Of a stretch of 64,000 bases of DNA, positions 45,029-53,634 are shown one piece after another. The notes under the pieces are model-generated. The model was not told where the DNA came from and ran no database searches. It worked only from the letters and a program-made list of their open reading frames with translations. Each line of letters begins with the position of its first letter. The stretch's first letter is position 1. This DNA comes from Bacteroidia bacterium (lineage in GTDB: Bacteria > Bacteroidota > Bacteroidia > B-17B0 > Aurantibacillaceae): NCBI GenBank assembly GCA_016787785.1, contig JAEUTO010000008.1, positions 22,461 through 86,460 on the forward strand. Direction: 5' to 3'. The position numbers were made by a program, and so were the translations under genes.

Positions 45029-46366
45029 GTCTACCTGATCTAAGTTCGAACGCCAGTCTGTAAATACTTTTTCTAATAAATTTTTCCGCACCCCCATTTC
45101 ATTTTCCTTAGAGGCGATCAGTAATTCTATTAATTGTTTATACTTAAATTTCTTTCCCTTTGGTCCACCAAATTGATCGGCAAAGCCATCTGTAAAAAGA
45201 TAAATAGCATCGCCCTTATTTAATTGCAAAGTATGTGTTGTAAAAGGCTTTTCTTCTGCGTACTTGCCAATAGGTTGTTTGTCTGCCTTAATTTCCTGTA
45301 ATATTCCGTCTCCAGAAATAAGCCATAATGGATTATTGGCGCCTGCCCATTTTAATTCATTTGTTTTTATATTTAAAGCGCACAACGAAATATCCATACC
45401 GTCTTTTACCTCGTTCACACTTTTCTCAAAGGTTTCAATTACCAGTTCCCGTACCTTGTCTAAGATCTTTCCGGGTTCTGTAATATTAAATTCTTTAACA
45501 GTTCTGTTTAAAGCGTTGCTACAAACAACACTTACCATAGCGCCGGGCACACCATGCCCTGTGCAATCAGCAGCTGCAAATAATACCTGGTCACCTACCC
45601 TCTCGATCCAATAAAAATCGCCGGCAACAATATCTTTAGGCTGATATAATATAAAACTATCCGGTAAATAATTGTACCAGATCTTTTCCGATGGAAGAAT
45701 TGCTTCTTGTAAACGTTTAGCGTAATTTATACTATCAAGGATCTCTTTATTTTTCTCTTCAATAATAATATGCTGCTTTTTTAATTCTACAAAAGATTCT
45801 TTTACTTTATCTTCTGCTGCTTTGCGCAAAACTATCTCCTTTCCAAACAAACGGTTCCAGCTTATTAATGTTATTGCTAAAACAACAATTCCAAAATTAA
45901 GAAGCACCTCACCGCCAGGCCAGTGCATTACGCGGAACAGCAGGCCACAAAAAATAGAGGCCAGGCTAACAAGATCGCAAATGGTTAAAAAATACGCATA
46001 CCATGTTCCTGTGTAGGCTTTCCATTTTTCGATACGGTTCTTTGAATGAAGTGGCAAAAAAAGGAAAGCGAAAACATAAAATATACCAAAAGCTATATAC
46101 GATGCCCCGGGAAAACGATGCTCCTTAAAAAAATAGTATGTAGCGAACAGAAACACTGTAAGTACAAAAAAAACTATAGCAAACTTTTTTCTTCTTTCAA
46201 GAGGCAACGGAAACGTTTGGAAAGAAATTCCCAGAAAAAATAATGCAATAGAAAAAAAACAGAAAAAGGCGTAAAATACATTGAAGTCCTCATCGGGATA
46301 AAACAAAATACCATAAACGATGCCAACAACACCAATTATAATTGAGCTATATCCTATTTTTTTCAT
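44999..46366 (-). CDS. Membrane-anchored SpoIIE/PP2C-type protein phosphatase
   Basis: The 455-residue protein has about six N-terminal membrane helices (residues 5-165). A coiled coil follows (about 180-220, with DSINYAKRLQEAILPSEKIW). The RsbU/SpoIIE-like phosphatase domain has GDFYW, AADCTGHGVPGAMVS, GMDISLCAL and TDGFADQFGGPKGKKFKYKQ. The catalytic half and the end (DQVDDVCILGIKI) are closely similar to the propeller-phosphatase near 9 kb, while the sensor half is wholly different. It probably acts on a phosphorylated anti-sigma antagonist. Its last codons are copied into the 71-bp tandem repeat beyond the stop. Confidence 0.9.
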   Translation of the reverse strand: MKKIGYSSIIIGVVGIVYGILFYPDEDFNVFYAFFCFFSIALFFLGISFQTFPLPLERRKKFAIVFFVLTVFLFATYYFFKEHRFPGASYIAFGIFYVFAFLFLPLHSKNRIEKWKAYTGTWYAYFLTICDLVSLASIFCGLLFRVMHWPGGEVLLNFGIVVLAITLISWNRLFGKEIVLRKAAEDKVKESFVELKKQHIIIEEKNKEILDSINYAKRLQEAILPSEKIWYNYLPDSFILYQPKDIVAGDFYWIERVGDQVLFAAADCTGHGVPGAMVSVVCSNALNRTVKEFNITEPGKILDKVRELVIETFEKSVNEVKDGMDISLCALNIKTNELKWAGANNPLWLISGDGILQEIKADKQPIGKYAEEKPFTTHTLQLNKGDAIYLFTDGFADQFGGPKGKKFKYKQLIELLIASKENEMGVRKNLLEKVFTDWRSNLDQVDDVCILGIKI

Positions 46367-46381
46367 TCCAATTTCGAAAAA

Positions 46382-48595
46382 CTATTTTCCAATATATTTT
46401 CTGTAGTAACCACACTCTTTAATGATCTCCTGGTAATATTTTGTTGTTGTGTATTCTTTTTTTAACTGCGCGAAATAAACCCCTGATCTAAAATCGCCCT
46501 TATAATCTTTAGGTTTATTTGTAAAGAACTTGTTTTGCTCGCATTTAGCAGCCATAAAAGTGCATTTTGCCTGCAACTCTTTGTCACTTGTTTTTGATCT
46601 GGCCAGAAGGTAATACTTTAATGCCAGTTCGTTATCCAACTCTGCTGCATGCAACTCTTCGTCAAAATAATAATTGCTGTTTATCTGGCTGTTATAAAAA
46701 TAACGCGCATTGCCAAAGTAGGTCATGTTGTAAAAACCATTTGCTACTAAAAAATAATTTTGACCAGCTTCTGCCGGCTTTGAAATAGCAATGCCTTTCA
46801 TTTCAATTAACTTTTCAACAAATGAAATATTGTTGTATTTTGTTTTTTGTACGGCCTCGTGATCACAATCGTGACAGTCTTTGACATGAATGGTAAATGG
46901 ATTTCCAAGTAATTCATTCTTATATTTTGGTATAGACTTAAAAGCACGCAACGCATCTTCCAACTGATCGTTTTGCGTATAACAAATGCCTAACAAGGTT
47001 ACGTAACTAAATTTTGTTAAACCTGAAACTTCTGAAAACAATTTCTCGAACTCGCTTTTATTTTCTTTATCCCAATAAGCGATCATACTTTTTAGATTAT
47101 CTATCTTATCAAAACGATTTTCTATGCCGTTCAATATTAATTCTGCTTTCTCGTGTTCCTCTTTTTTAATAGCCAATTTTGCCAAAGTAGTTCTTACCCA
47201 TAAACGCGCTGCATTTGGCCTAAAAGAATTTTCCACTTCGTCTTTGAACATCACTTTAAGATCGGTTAAAAGATCGGCCTCCGCTTTTGGCGTTAGATCT
47301 GTTAGGCGTGATACTTTTCCAACAAGGCTGATCAAATGGTATTGCGCTTTGATCATTTTACTTGTTTTAGAGTATCGTTCTGCTAATTTCAATTGTTTAT
47401 CACCAGTTGCAAAATTCTGTTTAAGATAATTTACATAAGCAGCCGACAAATGCCAAATAACTGGGTTGTTTGCTGAATTAGTTGCCGACATTTCATCTAA
47501 AAAGGCAACAAGGTTCTTATCTATCTTTTCTGATAGTTCTTTTTGTTTAGACAGGTCGTTTCCGAGATTACCATTAAATTTTTCTTCTTCGATATTTACT
47601 GCGCGCGTTAATAAAACATCAGCCATATCCGACTTAGGATTAAGCTTTAATATCTCTCTCATGGCTGTTACATAATCGTTATACAAACCAAACATTTGCC
47701 ATAACACTTCTTTTTCATGTGTTGTTTTTGCTAAGCCAAGGCATTCGTTCCAGTCTGCCTGCTGCAAAGGATGAAAAGACAAATAAGCTGATTTTTTAAG
47801 TGCGTCAAAACCATCAAAGACCTTCGAGAATAAGTAATTGGCCTGTGCGTATTGTCCTTGCCTATAATATGCACCCGCGCAATAACTCAGCGCCCTCCAC
47901 TTTATATTATCTTCCGACTTAAAAGCCCCTTCATTCTCTTTGTAAATTTTAATAGCGTTATTATATTCCTTATTAAAAAAATACAAACGCTCTAATTGAA
48001 AAGCGTAGCGCTCTTTCATAAATGCATCGGTAGCTTTTGCTAAAAAATTTACACCTCCGGCAATTTGTTTTGTGATGGAATACACGCCTTTCTTTTTGTT
48101 CTCATCTCCCCAATAATTTATTTCTTTTACCGCAAATTCTTCATTACGCTTTGCAAAGCCTAAAAAATATAAGAAACCTGTTGCTTTACTTTCAGGTTGT
48201 AAAGCTTTTAAACTATAGCTCTGCGACTTTTGAGTTAAATTAGAAGGCTTCTTTTTTATATCAAAGATCATAGAATCGATTTGATTGATGGTGGCTTCGT
48301 ACAACCAATAATCAACAGCTTCTTTGCTTAAATTATTTCCCAAAAAGTTCATCCAGTCTTTTGTGTTTTGCTCTTTAAAGATACCGGCGCTGGCATCGTC
48401 GTAACCATCGTAAAATGGCGTAGCCTGAGTTCTAAAAAAAGGTTTATACTTTGGCTGGTTAATTATTTCAGGTGTAAACATAGAGCCTTCGGTGCCATCC
48501 CAATCGCCACCGGCACAGGCTAAAACAGTTATTGTTGCAATGCAGGATCCGCTAATTAAAACCAGCAACAACCTTTTCAAAAGTTTCTTTTTCAT
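46382..48595 (-). CDS. Large TPR-like lipoprotein, overlapping partner of the upstream lipoprotein gene
   Basis: The 737-residue protein begins with a lysine-rich leader and lipobox VLAC, then GGDWDGTEGSMFTPE, which suggests an exported lipoprotein with an acidic +3 region. Helical TPR-like repeats occupy roughly 190-640 (RQGQYAQANYLFSKVFDG, VTLLGICYTQNDQLEDALRAF). A CHDCDH segment near 585-590 could bind metal. The start lies inside the end of the previous lipoprotein gene (44-base overlap), implying coupled expression. The CAGGDWD opening recurs, from memory, in Bacteroidota proteins of unknown function; I cannot assign a role. Confidence 0.75.
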   Translation of the reverse strand: MKKKLLKRLLLVLISGSCIATITVLACAGGDWDGTEGSMFTPEIINQPKYKPFFRTQATPFYDGYDDASAGIFKEQNTKDWMNFLGNNLSKEAVDYWLYEATINQIDSMIFDIKKKPSNLTQKSQSYSLKALQPESKATGFLYFLGFAKRNEEFAVKEINYWGDENKKKGVYSITKQIAGGVNFLAKATDAFMKERYAFQLERLYFFNKEYNNAIKIYKENEGAFKSEDNIKWRALSYCAGAYYRQGQYAQANYLFSKVFDGFDALKKSAYLSFHPLQQADWNECLGLAKTTHEKEVLWQMFGLYNDYVTAMREILKLNPKSDMADVLLTRAVNIEEEKFNGNLGNDLSKQKELSEKIDKNLVAFLDEMSATNSANNPVIWHLSAAYVNYLKQNFATGDKQLKLAERYSKTSKMIKAQYHLISLVGKVSRLTDLTPKAEADLLTDLKVMFKDEVENSFRPNAARLWVRTTLAKLAIKKEEHEKAELILNGIENRFDKIDNLKSMIAYWDKENKSEFEKLFSEVSGLTKFSYVTLLGICYTQNDQLEDALRAFKSIPKYKNELLGNPFTIHVKDCHDCDHEAVQKTKYNNISFVEKLIEMKGIAISKPAEAGQNYFLVANGFYNMTYFGNARYFYNSQINSNYYFDEELHAAELDNELALKYYLLARSKTSDKELQAKCTFMAAKCEQNKFFTNKPKDYKGDFRSGVYFAQLKKEYTTTKYYQEIIKECGYYRKYIGK

Positions 48596-49556
48596 AATAA
48601 TTTATATTGTTTTCGTCAAGATCATAAAAAACTATTTTCCTATCTTCTTTTTTAAGGTTTTGCTGTAATAGTTCTGCTGCCTCAATTAATTGTTCTTTAC
48701 TTATAGTTTCATATTTTAAAACGTCGCCCTTTTTATAAAAGATGCCATTTTCTAAATGATCTGTTTTAACATTAAATTTAGTATTATTTTCCTGTTGCGA
48801 AAAAAGAATTGTATCATTAATTTTTGGCATTTCATTCTTGGTAATTAGTCCAGCAACACTATTGTTCCTATAATGAACATACCATTTAAAAATAGGCAAG
48901 GCCATGTCCAACGGCAATTCGTATGTTTTTAAGAAGGAGGTATATTTCTCGGCAATTTTTGAACTATAAATTGAATTTTCTCCGTTTATATTGCCAAGAT
49001 CGCCCATGTTATAGAACATAAGCATACCTCTACTTGCAGGTGGAACTCCGGTTTTAAAGGTATATTTTACCTGATGCAATCGAATGGTACATGTAAGCAT
49101 AACATCTTTCGGGATAAGTTTTTTAACTTCTTCCAGAAAGAAAAAATAATTTTCTTTTGTTTTGCCAGACCAATCGCAATCAAACTGCAACTCGGCATAA
49201 TTATTTTTAATTGAATTTATTTTTGAAACACTATTCTTTGCCAGCAAAGCGACTTGACCTTTATTTAAATTTAAAAAAGTTCGGTTGGTGATAAATACCA
49301 CAGGAATGCAATTTATATTTCTTGGAATAGAATCTACACCTTCCAAAACCGCTACTGGCAAAGGCTTTCCGGACTCCTCAGAAATATCTACGTCAAAGAA
49401 CCGAACATACAAAGCTTTTGTGTTAAGCTCCTTTAAAATTTTTTTTTCGGTTTGAGAAAGGTTGAATTTTGTTTTCCAGTAATAAAAGGAGGCCTCAATA
49501 TTTGTTTTCTTGCAAGAAACAAAAAAAATTGAAAATGCTAAAAAATACCTGATCAC
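48552..49556 (-). CDS. Lipoprotein, possible DUF3142-like TIM-barrel
   Basis: The 334-residue protein has a short signal with lipobox FVSC and Cys15. The central part reads AELQFDCDWSGKTKENYFFF, then LTCTIRLHQVKYTFKTGVP and MLMFYNMGDLGN. This pattern of strands with acidic residues in a barrel recalls DUF3142/glycoside-hydrolase-like proteins, with DCDW and YNMGD as possible active-site strands. The 3' end overlaps the TPR lipoprotein gene by 44 bases in another frame. The fold call is tentative; lipoprotein status and the overlap are seen. Confidence 0.65.
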   Translation of the reverse strand: MIRYFLAFSIFFVSCKKTNIEASFYYWKTKFNLSQTEKKILKELNTKALYVRFFDVDISEESGKPLPVAVLEGVDSIPRNINCIPVVFITNRTFLNLNKGQVALLAKNSVSKINSIKNNYAELQFDCDWSGKTKENYFFFLEEVKKLIPKDVMLTCTIRLHQVKYTFKTGVPPASRGMLMFYNMGDLGNINGENSIYSSKIAEKYTSFLKTYELPLDMALPIFKWYVHYRNNSVAGLITKNEMPKINDTILFSQQENNTKFNVKTDHLENGIFYKKGDVLKYETISKEQLIEAAELLQQNLKKEDRKIVFYDLDENNINYYEKETFEKVVAGFN

Positions 49557-49611
49557 AATTACTTTTAATATTTAACAGTCTGTTTTTGCAGATCTAACAT
49601 GTGCGTTATTC

Positions 49612-49989
49612 TCATTTAACAGCTTTCCTAAAAACATAACGGGTAATAAAAAGGCCGGTACCTTTCTCCGGACCATAAACACCATTTACAGTTTGAGTTA
49701 GCTCCCAGCCGTCTTTTGCAAATTCGTTTATTTTTGATGTAATTACCTGATCGTTATTTTGAATATTTTTAAAATTAATACCTACTAATGAGAAAAAATT
49801 TTCAAGATCTTTTTCCTGGATCTGGGAATCTTTATCAGTTGATATTAGTCGGGAACGTCCCATTCCCGCAGGAATAACAGATTCAACAGTGGTAAACATT
49901 TTATATTCATAAATAACGGTGTTAGCTTGTTGGGCGAAAGAATCGTTTAGGCTTAAAATTAAAACGAGCGCAAAAAGTATTTTTTTCAT
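49612..49989 (-). CDS. Small secreted protein, DUF4177-like end
   Basis: The 125-residue protein has a signal peptide (to about residue 19, DSFAQ). A helix plus strand pattern ends INEFAKDGWELTQTVN ... FITRYVFRKA, which resembles the 'GWEL...yvfkR' hairpin of DUF4177-type small proteins. No other motif is visible. It may be periplasmic, and it is the first gene of the leftward set containing the lipoprotein pair or stands alone. Confidence 0.6.
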   Translation of the reverse strand: MKKILFALVLILSLNDSFAQQANTVIYEYKMFTTVESVIPAGMGRSRLISTDKDSQIQEKDLENFFSLVGINFKNIQNNDQVITSKINEFAKDGWELTQTVNGVYGPEKGTGLFITRYVFRKAVK

Positions 49990-50056
49990 TTTCTTTAGTT
50001 TTTTAGTTTAGTCTAAAGTAATTAGATTTAACTAAAAGGCAAAGTCAAATGAGGCC

Positions 50057-50410
50057 TTATTTTTTCTTTTTTTTGATCAGATCTATCACTAATTTAACCG
50101 GACGGCCAACGATAGCAGTCACTCCGTCAATGATAATGGGACGTTCAATTAGTATCGGATTTTTACTAAGGATCTCGATCCATTTGGCATTAGTGATCTT
50201 TTTGTTTTTATACTTTTCAATAAAAATTGGTTCATTCTTTCTTACAATATCAATTGCTTTGCAACCAAGCATGTCAAGAATTTCTTTTATTTCTTTTTTA
50301 CTGGGAGGTAAGTGAAGGTAATCACGGATCTCGATCTCGCATTTACTGTCTTTTAATAATTCCAAGGCTTCCCTACTCTTCGAACAACGGTTGTTATGAA
50401 AAATGATCAT
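50057..50410 (-). CDS. ArsC/YfgD-like arsenate reductase family protein
   Basis: This 117-residue thioredoxin-fold protein has IIFHNNRCSKSREALELL at the start, with the catalytic Cys9 in CSKSRE. DYLHLPPSKKEI and a late ERPIIIDGVTAIVGRP match the ArsC glutaredoxin-coupled arsenate reductase family (the RP motif binds the Cys-arsenate). YfgD-like members may not act on arsenate; no ars regulator or pump is near. Confidence 0.88.
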   Translation of the reverse strand: MIIFHNNRCSKSREALELLKDSKCEIEIRDYLHLPPSKKEIKEILDMLGCKAIDIVRKNEPIFIEKYKNKKITNAKWIEILSKNPILIERPIIIDGVTAIVGRPVKLVIDLIKKKKK

Positions 50411-50415
50411 GGTGT

Positions 50416-50646
50416 TTAGTTCAGAGCTTTCATTTCCAGGAACATTTCGTTAAAACGCAAACGGGTTTTTTCGATGAAGGCTTCGTTGATCAACTTTTTT
50501 AAATTTTCAACACCTTTTACTTCTTCTACAGAAAATTTAAAGGTCTGTTCCATAGGACCCGCTTCAAATTTAACCTGGTATTTATCATTCATCTGAAAGA
50601 TACTGATGGTCATGCTGTGGTGCGGTATACTGTCTATTATTCTCAA
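50416..50646 (-). CDS. Small conserved-looking protein of unknown function
   Basis: The 76-residue soluble protein has a beta-hairpin start (SMTISIFQMNDKYQVKF) and a C-terminal helix (VENLKKLINEAFIEK). I do not recognise the family. The start overlaps the 25-residue-repeat gene upstream by four bases and ends 5 bases before the ArsC-like start, so the three are probably one operon. Confidence 0.6.
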   Translation of the reverse strand: MRIIDSIPHHSMTISIFQMNDKYQVKFEAGPMEQTFKFSVEEVKGVENLKKLINEAFIEKTRLRFNEMFLEMKALN

Positions 50647-51080
50647 TCTACGTCTTTTTTAAAGTTCAATAAATTTTTCATTACACCCCATGGGCTAACA
50701 TTCCTGTCGCCATCTTCATGTATTCGCATTTGAATAGCATGCGCTAAAAGCACATAATGCTCATTACCCGAAGTTTTTAGAAATTCTTCGGCCTTATCAT
50801 CGCCATTAATAATATTTGCAGTAGCAGCCCATTGAAAAGCTTTTGCATCCATTAAAAATTTAAAAGCCTTTTCGTCTTCCCAAATAGAGTTTACAAAAGC
50901 AGCCAACACAAAGTGTTTGTTATCCATTAAATATTTAAATGCCTTTTTATCATCACGTATAGCATCCAATACAGCAATAAGCTCTTTGTAACCATTATTC
51001 ATTAGCCAGTTAAAACCGGCAGTATCGCGCATACAGTGGCGAGTGAGCTGATCAATAGCATGTGTTGAATAATGTTTCAT
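50643..51080 (-). CDS. Helical protein built of four 25-residue repeats
   Basis: The 145-residue soluble protein has four tandem units of exactly 25 residues at 23-47, 48-72, 73-97 and 98-122, with pattern F-x-(W/Y/F)-L-M-(N/D) at the start and xDDKKA/EDEKA at the end of each; the last unit is the most diverged. The layout suggests stacked two-helix repeats, shorter than ankyrin (33) or TPR (34). The C-terminal tail is VSPWGVMKNLLNF. It overlaps the small downstream gene by four bases. The family is not recognised. Confidence 0.7.
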   Translation of the reverse strand: MKHYSTHAIDQLTRHCMRDTAGFNWLMNNGYKELIAVLDAIRDDKKAFKYLMDNKHFVLAAFVNSIWEDEKAFKFLMDAKAFQWAATANIINGDDKAEEFLKTSGNEHYVLLAHAIQMRIHEDGDRNVSPWGVMKNLLNFKKDVD

Positions 51081-51113
51081 TTTGCAAAATTTTATATATT
51101 AAAGTTAAACAAA

Positions 51114-51136
51114 AAACCGCCTTTGCAGACGGCTTT
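51114..51136 (-). terminator. Probable terminator of the acyl-CoA dehydrogenase gene
   Basis: On the minus strand AAAGCCGTC pairs with GGCGGTTTT (two G-U pairs) and a T run follows. It lies just after the acyl-CoA dehydrogenase stop. Confidence 0.7.
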
Positions 51137-51139
51137 AAG

Positions 51140-52279
51140 TTATTTTAGTAATTCGCGGGCTATCACCAGTTTTTGAATTTCGCTGGTACCTTCGCCTATG
51201 GTACATAGTTTACTGTCGCGGTAAAATTTCTCAACCGGGAAATCTTTTGTATAACCATAACCACCAAAGATCTGAACTGCTTCTGTACTGCATCTTACAG
51301 CCACTTCGCTGGCGTAATATTTTGCAATAGCGCTTTCTTTGGTCATTTTTAAATGTTTATTTTTCATGTCCGCCGCCTGAAACGTTAATAGTTCTGCAGC
51401 TTCAAATTCAGTTGCCATATCGGCAATTTTAAATGCTATACCTTGAAATTGTGCAATAGGTTTGCCAAATTGCTGACGCTCTTTTGCATATTTAATACTT
51501 GCGTTCAAGGCACCTTTTGCAATACCCAAACTTAATGCGGCAATAGAGATACGGCCACCATCCAATACTTTCATTGCTTGCACGAAACCATCGCCAACCT
51601 CGCCCAGCACTTGTGATTTATGTACACGGCAATTCTCAAAAATTAACTCTGCAGTCTCGCTGGCACGCATACCTAATTTATTTTCTTTTTTACCACCACG
51701 GAAACCCGGAGTTGTACGCTCTACTATAAATGCTGTAATGCCATGACTGTCTAAAAGCTCACCTGTACGTGCCAGAACAACGGCAACGTTTCCGGAGATG
51801 CCGTGTGTGATCCAGTTCTTAGTTCCGTTCAACACCCAGTAATCGCCATCCTGCTTTGCAACACATTGCATGCGCATAGCGTCACTACCGGTGTTAGCTT
51901 CTGTTAAGCCCCATGCGCCTATCCACTCTGCGGTTGCCAGTTTTGGTAAATACTTTTTCTTTTGTTCTTCGTTACCAAATTGTAAAATGTGGCCGGTGCA
52001 TAAACTGTTATGCGCGGCCATTGATAAAGCAATAGAACCACAAATGCTTCCTAATTCGGTGATTGCGGTTACATATTCTGTATAGCTAAATCCTGATCCA
52101 CCGTATTCTGTTGGAACCAAAACGCCCATTAAACCTAAGTCGCCAAGTTTTTTAAAAACTTCAACAGGAAATTCCTGCGACTCATCCCATTCCATCATTT
52201 TAGGATAGATATGTTCTTTACCAAATTTGCGGATCATATCCGCGATCATTGTTTGATTTTCGTTCAACTGAAAATTCAT
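51140..52279 (-). CDS. Acyl-CoA dehydrogenase
   Basis: I choose the ATG giving 379 residues, where the family normally starts (MNFQLNENQTMI). It has a GGAG about 6 bases upstream. An ATG 11 codons earlier would overlap apt by 19 bases and adds a non-conserved leader. The flavoprotein fold shows LTEANTGSDA, NWITHG and the closing QIFGGYGYTKDFPVEKFYRD ... GEGTSEIQ. It oxidises acyl-CoA to 2-enoyl-CoA with transfer to ETF. Chain length or branched-chain preference is not decided. Confidence 0.93.
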   Translation of the reverse strand: MNFQLNENQTMIADMIRKFGKEHIYPKMMEWDESQEFPVEVFKKLGDLGLMGVLVPTEYGGSGFSYTEYVTAITELGSICGSIALSMAAHNSLCTGHILQFGNEEQKKKYLPKLATAEWIGAWGLTEANTGSDAMRMQCVAKQDGDYWVLNGTKNWITHGISGNVAVVLARTGELLDSHGITAFIVERTTPGFRGGKKENKLGMRASETAELIFENCRVHKSQVLGEVGDGFVQAMKVLDGGRISIAALSLGIAKGALNASIKYAKERQQFGKPIAQFQGIAFKIADMATEFEAAELLTFQAADMKNKHLKMTKESAIAKYYASEVAVRCSTEAVQIFGGYGYTKDFPVEKFYRDSKLCTIGEGTSEIQKLVIARELLK

Positions 52280-52293
52280 ACCAACTCCGTGTT

Positions 52294-52821
52294 CTAATAG
52301 TGTACCAGACATGTTATATTATTTGAATGATTAATTAATTTTTTTTCTCCATTAAGGAAATCTAAACCTATGACAAAGTTAAACCCTAAAACGAAAGCAC
52401 CTAATTTTTTAACAAGATTTGCTGCCGCCTCTGCCGTACCACCCGTTGCCAGAAGATCGTCATGAATAATAACCTTCCATCCTTTTTGCAAGGCATCCTC
52501 ATGCATCTCTATTTTTGCTGATCCATACTCAAGATCGTATTCGTAATTAATTGTTTTGTAAGGCAATTTACCTGCTTTACGAACTAACACAAAAGGAATA
52601 TCCAGTTTATTGGCTATTAAAAAACCAAATAAGAAGCCGCGACTTTCTATGCCAACAATTGCATCGGGCTTTTCAGCCATTTGCGCAATAAATCCATCTA
52701 CAATACGAGAGCATAATTTTTGATCGTAAAATAATGGTGTTACATCTTTAAAAATAATTCCGGGTTTAGGAAAATCAGGAATATCGCGGATGGCTTGTTT
52801 TATGGCTAGTTCAAGGTTCAT
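52294..52821 (-). CDS. apt: Adenine phosphoribosyltransferase
   Basis: The 175-residue PRTase has FPKPGIIFKDVTP (17-29), the VGIESRGFLFG loop (56-66) and the PRPP motif VIIHDDLLATGGTA (117-130). It salvages adenine to AMP. The length is typical. The stop lies 14 bases before the chosen acyl-CoA dehydrogenase start. Confidence 0.96.
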   Translation of the reverse strand: MNLELAIKQAIRDIPDFPKPGIIFKDVTPLFYDQKLCSRIVDGFIAQMAEKPDAIVGIESRGFLFGFLIANKLDIPFVLVRKAGKLPYKTINYEYDLEYGSAKIEMHEDALQKGWKVIIHDDLLATGGTAEAAANLVKKLGAFVLGFNFVIGLDFLNGEKKLINHSNNITCLVHY

Positions 52822-52879
52822 TTAAGAATTACAAACATAGTATAAAAAGGGAGAAATCACACTAAATTTCATAAAAAAA

Positions 52880-53027
52880 TTAAACACATAGACACATAGT
52901 GTTTTGATAGGTTAATGTATATTTACAAAGCAAAACATAGTTATTTTCTTTGCAAGGCAAAAGAAAATTATGGGCCCCTTTTGAGCGGTTAACTATTCCT
53001 CTTTTTTCTATGTTTCTATGTGGTTAA
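52880..53027. repeat. Gene-less relative of the GxxExxY cassette repeat
   Basis: The left arm 52880-52900 differs from the cassette left arm by one base. The right arm 53008-53027 differs from the cassette right arm by one base over 20. They enclose 107 bp without a protein-coding frame. It may be an emptied or miniature version. Confidence 0.75.
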
Positions 53028-53054
53028 AAACATTGAGGGTATCAATCCCCCTAA

Positions 53055-53072
53055 CCCCCTTCTCCAAGGGGG
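53055..53072. repeat. GC-rich hairpin repeat CCCCCTT/AAGGGGG
   Basis: A perfect 7-bp stem with a 4-base loop sits in an AT-rich spacer and is preceded by CCCCCTAA. It looks like one of the dispersed C-rich palindromic repeats common in Bacteroidota. Confidence 0.55.
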
Positions 53073-53087
53073 AACTAGCAGAATAAA

Positions 53088-53110
53088 AAAGCCCCGCATA
53101 ACGGAGCTTT
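53088..53110 (-). terminator. Rho-independent terminator of the DUF4920 gene
   Basis: On the minus strand AAAGCTCCG pairs with CGGGGCTTT (one mismatch), with loop TTATG, and TTT plus ATTC follow. It lies after the DUF4920 stop. Confidence 0.8.
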
Positions 53111-53139
53111 CTTTATAACTAATACCTACTCGCTATTAA

Positions 53140-53613
53140 CTACTCTACCACTAGGATTCCATTCGCTAACAACCGAATTTCATTTTTTGGTGCAGTGATA
53201 GCGTCAATTTCTTTTTGCGATTTTTTACCGTCTTCTGCATAATGCTTTAACTCGGCAACCGAAGTTGTTTTTGTAAAAGCAATACCGTCTAAAACAATTT
53301 TTTTGCCCGAAAGTGCGCTTGGAACAAAGAAAGCGTAGTCTTTCATTTTTACAAATGCTTTGGTTGTATCGTTTACCTGCAAGGTTAACCAGCAACCTTT
53401 ACTCGAGCAAACATCTAATACTTTACCTGTAACTTTTACCGGGATGGTATCTTTGCCTTTCATCAAAGTTGGCAATTCATTTGCTGCTACAGCATTTTTA
53501 TTATCTGTTTTAGAACCATACACATCGCCTGCCTTTGCTTTACCATCAGGAGGTTGAGCCATTGCTAAATTGGTAATAAATACAATTATAAATGCGAAAA
53601 TTATTTTTTTCAT
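53140..53613 (-). CDS. DUF4920 protein, secreted
   Basis: The 157-residue protein has a signal peptide (to about residue 19, NLAMAQ). The OB-like core is VPVKVTGKVLDVCSSKGCW, and later DYAFFVPSALSGKKIVLDG. The VC...KGCW pair of Cys residues is the family mark and may bind metal or form a disulfide. Function is unknown. It is monocistronic with a terminator. Confidence 0.85.
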   Translation of the reverse strand: MKKIIFAFIIVFITNLAMAQPPDGKAKAGDVYGSKTDNKNAVAANELPTLMKGKDTIPVKVTGKVLDVCSSKGCWLTLQVNDTTKAFVKMKDYAFFVPSALSGKKIVLDGIAFTKTTSVAELKHYAEDGKKSQKEIDAITAPKNEIRLLANGILVVE

Positions 53614-53634
53614 TGATTGACTTTTTAAAATTGT

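Larger units (their letters stand above)
52822..53087. other. Intergenic spacer carrying repeat elements, no gene seen
   Basis: This stretch between two leftward genes contains a decayed TTAAxCACATAG inverted repeat pair and a short GC-rich hairpin, and has no reading frame of note. Confidence 0.6.

Noticed and set aside
52280..52312. Upstream ATG for acyl-CoA dehydrogenase
   Set aside because: It overlaps apt and adds a leader outside the family; a GGAG precedes the later ATG.
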